NCBI GenBank assembly: GCA_004557035.1
Contig: SFFB01000019.1
Location: 1 to 64,000, forward strand
Direction: 5' to 3'
DNA from: Bacteroidales bacterium
GTDB taxonomy: Bacteria; Bacteroidota; Bacteroidia; Bacteroidales; Bacteroidaceae
DNA length: 64,000 nt
The stretch's first letter is position 1. Every line of letters starts with the position of its first letter. Below the pieces are notes generated by a model. It had not been told where the DNA came from. It did no database searches and saw only the letters and a list, made by a program, of their open reading frames with translations. The translations under genes and the position numbers were made by a program. Shown here one piece after another: positions 1 to 8,000 of this stretch.

Positions 1-1
1 C

Positions 2-82
2 AACGTGCTCTTTGCCCGCTACAACACCGAGGTGGCCCACGGCAACGAACTGCCGCTGTGGCTCTTCGGCTTCCTCTATTGA
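2..82 (+). CDS. C-terminal end of an unrecognised protein (partial)
   Basis: The window opens inside a gene. Reading from base 2 gives 26 codons ending ...LPLWLFGFLY and a TGA stop at 80-82. The tail is hydrophobic and aromatic, as in an outer-membrane barrel or a membrane protein, but 26 residues are too few to name a family. Two hairpins follow within 110 bases, consistent with this being the last gene of its transcript. Confidence 0.6.
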   Translation, partial: NVLFARYNTEVAHGNELPLWLFGFLY

Positions 83-137
83 GGGTTGTGCAGGGTTTTG
101 TTGCCCGACTCTACATCTGTAAACACGCCAATAATCA

Positions 138-192
138 GACGGTTACGCCGTCGGAATGTAAGGTTGCAAAGTTTTTGCAACCTTTTGTTTTG
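138..192 (+). terminator. Tandem hairpins, probable terminator of the leading partial gene
   Basis: A GACGG/CCGTC hairpin (138-152) is followed by an 11-bp stem with AAGGTTGCAAA at 160-170 paired to 174-184. A T-rich tail (TTGTTTTG) follows. The position just past the stop at 82 fits termination on the plus strand. Confidence 0.55.
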
Positions 193-224
193 CGTATGGC
201 CTCGGCAGTATTTACGGTGTCAAG

Positions 225-400
225 GCCGGTGTGATTGGAGCGTGATTAAGCCTTCAATCACCACAATCCCCTCATTTTCTTTTGGTTACAAACGACATAA
301 TTGAAGTGTGACTAAACGCGGCACATCCTTCAGTCACAGCAAGCGCCTCATCCTCGCACAGTTACAGGACCCGTGACTGGGTGATTGGGGAAAAGGCAAA
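225..400 (+). repeat. Intergenic repeat family Q (GTGACTGGGTGATTGG type), copy 1
   Basis: This stretch is built from GTGATTGG/GTGACT-like words and their complements, ending GTGACTGGGTGATTGGGG AAAAGGCAAA. The same order of words (CTTCAGTCACAGC, then about 40 nt, then CCCGTGACTGGGTGATTGG) recurs at 42460-42560, and in reverse orientation at 26290-26412. All three copies are intergenic. No reading frame is supported here. Confidence 0.6.
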
Positions 401-428
401 CTTTGGGGTATAGAGAGAATTGGGGGTG

Positions 429-600
429 TTGGGGGCTGCGCTCGGCAAAGCCAAAATGAAAAACTTCGTCTTTCCTTTTGTCTCTGCACTCATTTGCACT
501 AACTTTCGCCTGACGGCGCAAGTTAGGCTACGCTCGGCAAAGACCAAATTAAAACAAGTTTTATTTGGTCTTTGCTCTCGCTTGCACTAACTTTGCAACG
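429..600 (+). repeat. Hairpin/promoter repeat P, copy 1 (upstream of tRNA-Leu)
   Basis: The module contains a hairpin CTAACTTTCGCC (499-510) / GGCGCAAGTTAG (515-526) with a TGAC loop. Then CGCTCGGCA leads into a second hairpin, AAAGACCAAAT (539-549) / ATTTGGTCTTT (563-573), around a central AAAACAAGTTTT. It ends CTCGCTTGCACTAACTTTG, which is a full -7 promoter box. The first hairpin is a copy of the same TTGCACTAACTTT word with its G lost. Similar modules lie at 24323-24515 and 30004-30150, with shorter relatives at 54036 and 57223. Confidence 0.75.
564..595 (+). promoter_or_regulatory. Promoter of tRNA-Leu
   Basis: A -33 TTTG at 564-567, a 20-nt spacer and a -7 TAACTTTG at 588-595 match the Bacteroidetes sigma-ABfr consensus. 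The predicted start near 602 leaves a leader of about 17 nt before the tRNA. The -33 box lies in the right arm of the 539-573 hairpin of repeat P. Confidence 0.75.
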
Positions 601-618
601 CTTATTACATATTTATAT

Positions 619-700
619 GCGCTTGTGGCGAAATTGGTAGACGCGCCAGACTTAGGATCTGGTGATTTCGGTCGTGTAGGTTCGAGTCCTATCAGGCGCA
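619..700 (+). tRNA. tRNA-Leu, anticodon UAG
   Basis: The cloverleaf folds by eye. The acceptor stem is GCGCTTG (619-625) with CAGGCGC (693-699), followed by discriminator A700. The anticodon stem CCAGA/TCTGG encloses CTTAGGA, giving anticodon TAG, which reads CUN leucine codons. A long variable arm typical of a class II tRNA and a T-arm with GGTTCGAGTCC are present. CCA is not encoded. A promoter lies just upstream and a terminator just downstream, so it is a single-gene transcript. Confidence 0.95.
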
Positions 701-708
701 CGGTTCAA

Positions 709-753
709 GCCTCCTCCATCGTGATTGAACGCGGTGGAGGAGGCATTGTTTTT
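709..753 (+). terminator. Intrinsic terminator after tRNA-Leu
   Basis: A perfect 10-bp stem, GCCTCCTCCA (709-718) with TGGAGGAGGC (735-744), is followed by ATTGTTTTT. The loop contains GTGATTGAACGC, a word shared with repeat family Q. Confidence 0.85.
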
Positions 754-831
754 AGACGGCGCATTATGGGCACAAAGTTAATTTTTAGAAATTCGGGGGG
801 GTGATTGTTAACTTGTTATATTAAAAGTTAT

Positions 832-839
832 TACCTTTG
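832..839 (+). promoter_or_regulatory. -7 box for the 832-residue secreted protein gene
   Basis: TACCTTTG fits the TAnnTTTG consensus, with TTGTTAACTTG about 20 nt upstream supplying a -33 TTG. The start would be near 846, giving a leader of about 60 nt that is A/T-rich before the ATG at 908. Confidence 0.6.
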
Positions 840-907
840 CGGCGGTCAAGACTTATCCTGACTAAAGAACTATCTTATTCTCTAATAAATAATCAATTTT
901 TTATCAC

Positions 908-3406
908 ATGAAGAAAATTACATTTCTCTTCACGCTGTTGCTGATGTGTGTCATGGCAACAGCGCAAACGCCCTCCTTTGATGCCTCAAAGGTCTATACC
1001 ATCAAGGCAGACAAGGGCGAACGTGGCTATTTGGCTTATCACGCCGATTACAGCAACAACGGCCTCGGCCTGGCCGGCGTAACCCTTCGCGGCTACGTGA
1101 ACAACCACAAGGCGACGACCGACGATGGCGTGAGCATCAAGTTTAGCATCTACCGGAGTGCTAAAGGCAGATTTTATCTCTACAACCTTGGTGCCGGCAA
1201 GTTTATCAACGCTGCCGATGCCACCACCTCGACGGCCCAATTCAGCGACAACCCGACGGCTTTCAGCTGCGTATTCTCCAAAGAAAGCGGCTACACCGAC
1301 AATTATGTCTTCACCGTAGTGGGCCGTACGGCCAACCAATATCTGTGCGCGGCTTGTGGATATCCTTCTGCTAGTGCAAGCCCCGTACGCTTTGAGGGCT
1401 ATGAGGCCAATGCCGACGTGATGAAGATTGAAGAAGTGGCCGGTGAGACTGTCAGCACAGAGACTCAGAGTGCCATTGCCACTGCTGTGACCAATCTGGA
1501 AAGTCAGTTTGTTGACGTGACGCTCAACAGCGTTTACAACGGCACTATCTTTGCTACCGAACAAGTGGAAATCAACATCAATGCCGACTTGGGCAATCTC
1601 TCTTCTGTCTTCAGCCCGGCAAGCCGCTATGGCCTGACCTGCACGGGTGTGACCACCGAAGTGACTTCCAACCCCATCCCCGCCGGCTCTGTATTCACCG
1701 CCACCTATGTGGACAACGCCAGCGAGACGCTGCCCTTCACCGTGTCTACACTCACCGACGGCGCCTTTGGCGAAGGCATGCACTGGTACACCCTCGTCAT
1801 CCGTAAAGAAGCAAGCAGTCAGAAACAGGTGCGCTACGACGAAGTAGCCAACCTCAACCATAACGAGACCACCGTCGACGAGATGGCTCCCAACCACCTC
1901 TTTGCCTTCACAGGCGACGCAGCCAACGGCTTCAAAATCTACAACTACGTGGCCGGCAGCGGCAAGATCCTTTGGAGCGCCGACGTTGTGAACAACGCCA
2001 CCCTCAACTTCACCGACGTGGCCACCACGGACGGCAACGACTGGATTTTGACCAAGAACGGTACATCCGGCTATGTATTCCGCAAAGACAACACTGCCAC
2101 CGGCTACATCAACGACGTCAATAACACCATCGGCTATTGGGACCACAGCAATGGTGCCACCGACAACGGCTCTTCGTTCCACTTCACCGAGGTGACCGGC
2201 GAAGACCTCACTACACTCTTGGCCAACAACGCTGCATGCATTGCCTATAAAGGCAAAGACATGTGGCCTTCTACCAGCCCGAAAGTCAACAAACTCAACA
2301 ATGTACTTGACATCTTGGGATTAAGCACTGTCTCGACCTCGGACTATACCGACGCCGTCAGCGCATACAACGCCAACAAAAACGAGACCACCGCTCAGGC
2401 CATTGTAACAGGAGTGAACTCCACAGAGGCCAGATTGGAATCTGCCGTAGCAACCATTCCCAATAAGGTCTATCGCATCAGCAACGTCAAGTACGGCACC
2501 TATCTCTCCACAAAATCAGACAACAAGAATATCGGCTATCTGGTAGCTGAATCCAACAAAGACCTTGACCAATTGTGGCGTTTTGCCTATATCGACGGCA
2601 ATGTCAGCATCTACAATGTCAACCAAGGCAAATACCTCGCAGCCTATCAAGCCGGTACCTACTCCAATGTTGCTCTGACCACCGACGCAGAAGGGAAAGG
2701 CGTATATACCATCAGCAAATACGCCGATAACTCGATTAAATTCCGTGCGCAACTGGTGGGCTGGGACATGCACGCCGAGTCTGCCGGCAACATCAACGCT
2801 TGGAACGACACCAACGGCGACTCCAAATGGACCATTGCCGAAGTCACCACCATCGAACTCGACCTCAACGAAGCCACGACCGGCGACTACTGGAGCTCTC
2901 TGTACGTGCCCGTGGCCATCTCTGCCGCCGACGCCACCATCTATTATCCCTCTGTGCTCAACGCTTCGGGCACCAGCGTGAAACTCGCCACCGCCACTGA
3001 AGTGCCTGCCAACACGGGTATCTTCGTCAACAGCTCGAGCGCTACCGCCACTTTCAACGTGCTCTCTTCGACCACTGCCACCACTTCTGGCAATCTCCTC
3101 TCCGGCCTCCTCTCGGGCGAAAGCGAGACGGCCACTGCCGCCGACTACGTGCTGGGCTGCAAAGACGGCGTTGTGGGCCTCTATCACCCCACCGTGGGCA
3201 CAGCCCTCAAGGCCAACCGTGCTTACTATCGCAAGACGATGGGCGCCAACCGTCTGACCTTCGACTTCGGCGAGGCCACCGGCATTGAGGCCATCGTGGG
3301 AGAAGGCGCACAAACCGGCGAAGTATATGATTTGAGCGGTCGCCGCGTGGTGAACCCCACCAAGGGCGTCTACGTGAAGGGCGGCAAGACAGTCATCATC
3401 AAATAA
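908..3406 (+). CDS. Large secreted or surface protein with ricin-like segments and a C-terminal sorting-like tail
   Basis: This 832-residue protein starts with a signal peptide (MKKITFLFTLLLMCVMATAQ). Segments near residues 40-100 and 520-585 (YRISNVKYGTYLS..., LWRF, YNVNQGKYL) resemble the QxW/ricin-type lectin-like folds seen in Bacteroidetes surface proteins. Residues 650-800 carry the PANTGIFV / YVLG / LKANRAYYR module common in Prevotella secreted proteins. The end, EVYDLSGRRVVNPTKGVYV..., is the short C-terminal tail that accompanies it and may act as a type IX secretion signal; a porT gene lies about 9 kb away. No catalytic domain is recognisable and the function is unknown. A 55-residue peptide gene follows 62 nt later. 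Confidence 0.85.
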   Translation: MKKITFLFTLLLMCVMATAQTPSFDASKVYTIKADKGERGYLAYHADYSNNGLGLAGVTLRGYVNNHKATTDDGVSIKFSIYRSAKGRFYLYNLGAGKFINAADATTSTAQFSDNPTAFSCVFSKESGYTDNYVFTVVGRTANQYLCAACGYPSASASPVRFEGYEANADVMKIEEVAGETVSTETQSAIATAVTNLESQFVDVTLNSVYNGTIFATEQVEININADLGNLSSVFSPASRYGLTCTGVTTEVTSNPIPAGSVFTATYVDNASETLPFTVSTLTDGAFGEGMHWYTLVIRKEASSQKQVRYDEVANLNHNETTVDEMAPNHLFAFTGDAANGFKIYNYVAGSGKILWSADVVNNATLNFTDVATTDGNDWILTKNGTSGYVFRKDNTATGYINDVNNTIGYWDHSNGATDNGSSFHFTEVTGEDLTTLLANNAACIAYKGKDMWPSTSPKVNKLNNVLDILGLSTVSTSDYTDAVSAYNANKNETTAQAIVTGVNSTEARLESAVATIPNKVYRISNVKYGTYLSTKSDNKNIGYLVAESNKDLDQLWRFAYIDGNVSIYNVNQGKYLAAYQAGTYSNVALTTDAEGKGVYTISKYADNSIKFRAQLVGWDMHAESAGNINAWNDTNGDSKWTIAEVTTIELDLNEATTGDYWSSLYVPVAISAADATIYYPSVLNASGTSVKLATATEVPANTGIFVNSSSATATFNVLSSTTATTSGNLLSGLLSGESETATAADYVLGCKDGVVGLYHPTVGTALKANRAYYRKTMGANRLTFDFGEATGIEAIVGEGAQTGEVYDLSGRRVVNPTKGVYVKGGKTVIIK

Positions 3407-3468
3407 TGGTGCCTGCCCCGACCATTCTCATTCAATCATCGTAACCCCCTTTAAAACGACACAAGACA

Positions 3469-3636
3469 ATGAAAAAAGCATATATCTGTCCCTCATCCAT
3501 CGTGATGGGTCTTCACACGGAAAATATGATTGCCACCAGTCTCGACGTGAGCGAAGACACCGCCGAACAGTGGTCAAACCGCAATGGCGGCTGGAATGCC
3601 TCCGACTGGAGCGAAACCTCTGAAGACGCAGAATAA
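3469..3636 (+). CDS. 55-residue peptide, Prevotella-type small protein
   Basis: The reading frame is ATG at 3469 to TAA at 3634-3636. The peptide starts MKKAYICPSSIVMGLHTENM, continues IATSLDVSED, and ends in an acidic Trp/Asn/Ser-rich tail (WSNRNGGWNASDWSE). There is no signal peptide or membrane segment. I recall similar short proteins (MKKxYIxPxxxV....E.MIATSL) behind secreted-protein genes in Prevotella and Bacteroides, but they have no known function. The gene sits 62 nt after the secreted-protein gene with no terminator between and a good terminator behind it, so the two are probably co-transcribed. The upstream sequence is A/G-rich (ACGACACAAGACA), with no Shine-Dalgarno, as is usual in this phylum. 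Confidence 0.75.
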   Translation: MKKAYICPSSIVMGLHTENMIATSLDVSEDTAEQWSNRNGGWNASDWSETSEDAE

Positions 3637-3670
3637 AAACACCGCACTTCAACATTACCCTTGATATTAT

Positions 3671-3702
3671 CGCCCGACGGTCCCTCCGCCGGGCGATTTT
3701 TT
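3671..3702 (+). terminator. Intrinsic terminator after the small-peptide gene
   Basis: CGCCCGACGG (3671-3680) pairs with CCGCCGGGCG (3686-3695) with one internal mismatch, followed by ATTTTTT. It closes the two-gene unit 908-3636. Confidence 0.85.
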
Positions 3703-3755
3703 ATGTGAAATATGCTATCTATTACCTCATTCCTTGAAATTCCCATCGAAAAGAT

Positions 3756-3786
3756 TTTGTCCAGGTAAACTATTCAGTTAACTTTG
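3756..3786 (+). promoter_or_regulatory. Promoter of the toxin-antitoxin operon
   Basis: TTTG at 3756-3759, a 19-nt spacer and TAACTTTG at 3779-3786 form a near-perfect Bacteroidetes promoter. The ATG of the toxin is at 3807, so the leader is about 14 nt. Confidence 0.75.
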
Positions 3787-3806
3787 CAAGCAATAATGAC
3801 TGCGAT

Positions 3807-4148
3807 ATGGCGGAACGTAAGATTATAATCTACAAGAACTACTTCAATGAGTTCTTCCTGGCACAGAATGAAAAAGTAAGACGAAAAATCGCACAAACCT
3901 TAGTCTGGCTTCAAACCATAGACAGATTGCCTGTTTCTATCTTGAAAAGTATCGAAGGCAAAAAGGGCTTATATGAGATACGCATTGAATTTGGCGGTAA
4001 TATCTATCGGGTGTTTTGCTGCTTTGACAACGGACAACTGGTCATTCTGTTTAATGGTTTTCAAAAGAAGACTCAAAAGACGCCAATGGGCGAGATTGAA
4101 AAAGCCGAGCGCATAATGAATGAATATTTTAATGAGAAAAACAAATAA
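3807..4148 (+). CDS. higB: HigB/RelE-type toxin (phage-derived Gp49-like family)
   Basis: This 113-residue basic protein is of the Gp49-like/HigB toxin family, ribosome-dependent mRNA interferases of RelE fold. The pattern IIIYKNYFNEFF...LPVSILKSIEGKKGLYEIRIEF..NIYRVFCCFD...ILFNGFQKK is characteristic: a strand-rich core with a basic FxKKTQKTP segment near residues 90-97. It lies 3 nt before an XRE-family antitoxin, in the toxin-first order of HigBA. Composition is more A/T-rich than neighbouring genes, which suggests acquisition. Its own promoter is at 3756-3786. Confidence 0.9.
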   Translation: MAERKIIIYKNYFNEFFLAQNEKVRRKIAQTLVWLQTIDRLPVSILKSIEGKKGLYEIRIEFGGNIYRVFCCFDNGQLVILFNGFQKKTQKTPMGEIEKAERIMNEYFNEKNK

Positions 4149-4151
4149 ACC

Positions 4152-4457
4152 ATGGATAAAGAAATAGCTTTAAAGCATTGCACCACGCTCAATGAGCTAC
4201 TGGATGTGGAGTATGGTAAGGTTGGCACCAAGACCCGTGATGAGTTCGACCGGGAAACGGAGGCATTTTGCCTTGCCCAAACGCTGCGAGAAGAACGTCT
4301 TCGGGCAGGATTGACCCAAGAGGCTCTTGCCGAAAAGATTGGAACAAAGAAAAGTTATATCTCAAGACTTGAAAATGGGAAGGCTGATATTCAATTGAGC
4401 ACCTTGTTCAAGATTTTCGAAGGTCTGGGCAAAAGGGTCAGTCTGACCATTCTTTGA
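4152..4457 (+). CDS. higA: HigA-type antitoxin, XRE-family helix-turn-helix
   Basis: This 101-residue protein has a C-terminal Cro/CI-type HTH, roughly residues 45-95 (LREERLRAGLTQEALAEKIG, then KKSYISRLENGKADIQLSTL). The N-terminal half is acidic and probably binds and neutralises the toxin encoded 3 nt upstream. By analogy with HigBA systems it should also repress the promoter at 3756-3786. It shares the A/T-rich composition of the toxin gene. Family assignment is firm, but toxicity and pairing are inferred from gene order. Confidence 0.9.
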   Translation: MDKEIALKHCTTLNELLDVEYGKVGTKTRDEFDRETEAFCLAQTLREERLRAGLTQEALAEKIGTKKSYISRLENGKADIQLSTLFKIFEGLGKRVSLTIL

Positions 4458-4499
4458 ATTGGTTGCACGCGCTTTCCGGTCTGACCAAAGGCGGAAACA

Positions 4500-4691
4500 T
4501 TGAGTTTGCCTCTTGGTTCTCGTACATTTTATAATAGTGTAATAAAAACTGATGCTCTGAAGTGGATTATTATATGCATTACATTTATTTTATGGCGAAT
4601 TAGTAAAATTGGCGATAAACCAAAGAGAGGTAGCTGTTCTGGAAAGGACGCACCTAAACCATTTTGGGTTCCAGAAGATAAAAAAGACTGA
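4500..4691 (+). CDS. Possible small single-pass membrane protein (63 residues)
   Basis: The open frame encodes one hydrophobic helix (ALKWIIICITFILW, about residues 19-32) followed by a basic tail ending KPFWVPEDKKD. It lies in the same A/T-rich island as higBA, 42 nt after the antitoxin. No family is recognised and no promoter or ribosome site marks the start. The stretch could simply be non-coding. Confidence 0.3.
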   Translation: MSLPLGSRTFYNSVIKTDALKWIIICITFILWRISKIGDKPKRGSCSGKDAPKPFWVPEDKKD

Positions 4692-4791
4692 CCCAAACGA
4701 CATTATCGCTTCGGCCGCGGGATAAAATCTTATCACGCCACCCCTGCTCATTTTTGTGATCGGCAACGACAAGGTTGCTTTTTAGAAAAAC

Positions 4792-4825
4792 AGCGTCCCG
4801 TCTACCGAAAGGTAAACGGGACGCT
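4792..4825 (-). terminator. Terminator of the tRNA-Arg / purL transcript
   Basis: A 15-nt arm (AGCGTCCCGTCTACC, 4792-4806) pairs with 4811-4825 around GAAA. On the minus strand the stem is followed by GTTTTTCT, which marks it as an intrinsic terminator reading leftward from tRNA-Arg. On the plus strand there is no proper T-run. Confidence 0.85.
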
Positions 4826-4877
4826 TTGTGTCTTTGTGCTTATCCGCGCCGGAAAAGAAACACCTCTTTGCGCGGCT

Positions 4878-4954
4878 TGGTGACTCCGCTGGGATTCAAA
4901 CCCAGGACCTTCAGAACCGGAATCTGACGCTCTATTCAGCTAAGCTACGGAGCC
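4878..4954 (-). tRNA. tRNA-Arg, anticodon CCG
   Basis: On the minus strand the gene reads GGCTCCGTAGCTTAGC... and ends ...GGAGTCACCA, with CCA encoded (77 nt). The acceptor stem GGCTCCG pairs with CGGAGTC. Anticodon stem TCAGA/TCTGA encloses TTCCGGT, so the anticodon is CCG (reads CGG, arginine). The T-loop GGTTTGAATCC is canonical. It lies 80 nt past the purL stop on the same strand. Confidence 0.95.
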
Positions 4955-4955
4955 G

Positions 4956-4990
4956 GCAACGCCTCGGCTCTCATATTTCCGAGGCGTTGC
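4956..4990 (-). other. Perfect 12-bp inverted repeat between the tRNA-Arg promoter box and the mature tRNA
   Basis: GCAACGCCTCGG (4956-4967) and CCGAGGCGTTGC (4979-4990) are exact complements with an 11-nt loop. The outer end abuts the tRNA 5' end (4954), and the inner end shares its last base with the -7 box at 4990-4997. It may be an operator, a processing hairpin in the pre-tRNA leader, or a weak terminator for purL; no T-run follows. Confidence 0.6.
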
Positions 4991-4997
4991 AAAAATA
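4990..4997 (-). promoter_or_regulatory. -7 box upstream of tRNA-Arg
   Basis: CAAAAATA on the plus strand is TATTTTTG on the minus strand, matching TAnnTTTG. No clear -33 TTTG is at the right distance. Initiation would fall inside the 4956-4990 inverted repeat. Confidence 0.45.
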
Positions 4998-5034
4998 CAA
5001 TTATTTGACCAAACGGCCAAGACTGAGGGCAATA

Positions 5035-8000
5035 TTAGGCTTGCGTATGGGCCTCAACCCAACGACGGGCATTGACAAAGGCCTCAATCCACGGCGTCAC
5101 GTCATCTCCGCGGCGGTCGGCAGGATAATAGCCGCACTGCCAGGGGAAGAAGGCACGCTCAAGGTGGGGCATCATGGCCAGATGGCGGCCATCGGGCGAA
5201 CAAATACCGGCCACGCTGTAGCGCGAACCGTTGGGATTGCCGGGATAGGCGTCATAGGTATATTTGAGCACCACGTTGTAGTCGTCTTCGCCGAGAGGCA
5301 AATCGAACTTGCCTTCACCATGGGCCACCCAAATGCCAAGGCGGTCGCCCGAGAGGCTGCCGAACATCACGCTGCGGTTGGTGGGCACGGTGACGCCGAC
5401 AAAAGCGCTCTCAAACTTGTGGGAGTCGTTGTGGAGCATATGGGCACGCTCTTTGTGCTCGGGATTGATCAGGCCAAGCTCTACCATCAGCTGGCAACCG
5501 TTGCACACGCCGAGTGAGAGGGTGTCGGGACGGGCATAGAAGCGATCGAGGGCGGCTTTGGCCTTGGGATTGTAGAGGAAGGCTCCGGCCCAGCCTTTGG
5601 CCGAACCGAGCACGTCGCTGTTTGAGAAACCGCCGCAGAAGACAATCATGTTGATGTCTTCGAGCGTTTCGCGACCCGACACGAGGTCGGTCATCATCAC
5701 GTCTTTCACGTCGAAGCCAGCCAGATAGAGGGCGTAGGCCATTTCGCGCTCGCCGTTGGTGCCTTTTTCACGAATGATGGCGGCCTTGACGCCTGAAGGC
5801 GTGCGGCGGTCAGGGTTGAGGCCGAGGCTCTCGAGCGTGCCTTTGAACGAAGGACGGAGGTTGAACTCGAGGGGTTGCTCTTTGTAGTTTTCAAAACGCT
5901 GACGGGCACAGCCGTTGAAACTTTGCTTGGTGTCGAGGAGGTAGGACGTTTCATACCACACGTCGCGCAGGTAGTCGATGCCAAACTGATAGGTGGCGTC
6001 GTCGTGGTGGACAAGGATGTGGCGCTCGTCTGTGGGATGTCCGAGTTTGACGTATGACACGCCGGCCTCTTTCATCACAGCCTTGAAAGCGTCTTTGTTT
6101 TTCTTGCTCACCTGCACCACCACTCCGGGATTTTCGGCAAAGAGGAGTTTGACAAGGTCTGACTGGTTGAACTTGTCGAGTTTGATTTCGAGACCGCCTT
6201 CGGTATTGGCAAAACACATTTCGAGCAGTGTGGTGATGAGACCACCGGCCGAGATGTCATGGCCTGAGAGAAGAAGGCCTTCGTGCACGAGCTTCTGCAC
6301 AGCGGCAAAAGCCGAGCGGAAATAGTCGGCATCGACCACAGTGGGCACGTCTGAGCCGACAAAACCGAGACTCTGGGCGAAGGCCGAACCGCCAAGGCGC
6401 AGATGGTCGTAGGAGAAGTCGATGTGATAGAGCGTGGACTTCTCGTCGTTCACCACGACGGGCGAAACCGTGCGGCGAATGTCGTCGACCTCACCGCCGG
6501 CCGAAACAATGACCGTACCCGGAGAGATGATCTTGCTGCCGTCGGGATATTGCTGTGAGAGAGAAAGGGAGTCTTTGCCCGTGGGCACATTCACGCCTAT
6601 GGCACAACAGAAGTCTGAGAGAGCCTGAACACCGCGATAGAGACGGGCGTCTTCACCTTTTTGCGAGCGGCAGGGCCACATCCAGTTGGCCGAGAGCGAA
6701 ACGCTGTCGAGACCGTCGGCCAATGAAGCCCAAACGAGGTTGGTGAGCGACTCAGCCACCGAGAGCACACTGCCTGCTGCGGGGTCGGCCAAACCGGCGG
6801 CCGGAGCGTGGCCAATGGCAGTGGCAATGCCGTGACGGCCACGATAGTCGAGGGCCACGACGCCACAGTCTGAGAGCGGCAACTGCAGTTCGCCCTGTGT
6901 CTGCTGACGGGCCACTTTGCCCGTCACCGAGCGGTCTACCTTATTGGTGAGCCAGTCTTTGCAGGCTACGGCTTCGAGTTGGAGCACACGCTCCACATAT
7001 TCGTCGAGATGCGCGGCGTCATAGGTGACGTCGGCATATTTGCGCTCCACGGTTTCGTCAACCATCACCGTCTTGGGTGAATGGCCGAACATCTGTGCCA
7101 CGTCAAGGTCGAAAGGCCGGCGGCCGTCGGCCTGCTGGAAGGCGAAGTGGGCGTCGCCGGTGGTCTCGCCGACCACATACATCGGTGCACGCTCACGCTC
7201 GGCAATGGCACGGACGTGGTCGAGGTGCTCTTCTTGAATGAGCAGGCCCATACGTTCCTGGCTCTCGTTGGCAATGATTTCTTTGGCCGAAAGTGTGGGG
7301 TCGCCAATGGGCAGCTTGGACATATCGATGAGACCGCCGCACTCTTCGACAAGTTCGGAGAGGCAGTTGACGTGACCGGCCGAACCGTGGTCGTGGATAG
7401 ACACCACGGGATTGGTCTCTTCTTCACAGAGTGCACGCACCAAGTTGTTGGCACGTTTCTGCATTTCAGGGTTGGCACGCTGCACGGCGTTGAGCTCAAT
7501 GCCGCTCGAATAGCGACCGGTGTCTACACTCGACACAGAGCCGCCGCCCAGACCGATGCGGTAGTTGTCGCCTCCCACCACCACGACTTTGTTGCCCTTT
7601 TCGGGCACGCCTTTAAGACAGTCGCGCTTGGTGCCGTAGCCCACGCCGCCGGCCAGCATAATGACTTTGTCGTAGCCATATTTCTCGCCGTTTTCCTGAT
7701 GCTCGAAGGTCAAAACCGAACCGGTAATGAGGGGCTGGCCAAATTTGTTGCCAAAATCGGAGGCGCCGTTTGAGGCTTTAATCAAAATCTGTTCGGGAGT
7801 CTGATAGAGCCACTTGCGCACGGGCAGGATGTCTTCCCAATCGCGTCCGCCGTCGAGTCGGGGATAGGCCGTCATATAGACAGCCGTTCCGGCGATGGGC
7901 CAAGAGCCTACGCCGCCACCCATACGGTCACGGATTTCGCCGCCCGTACCGGTCGAAGCGCCGTTGAAGGGCTCCACAGTGGTGGGGAAGTTGTGGGTTT

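Noticed and set aside
565..804. Reading frame covering tRNA-Leu
   Set aside because: The region folds perfectly as a tRNA with its own promoter and terminator, so the frame is coincidental.
986..3313. Long antisense reading frames inside the 832-residue secreted protein gene (398 and 265 residues)
   Set aside because: They are complements of a GC-rich coding frame, lack family motifs and start signals, and their composition (VVGG/HVGEVE-like) is the usual shadow of such genes.
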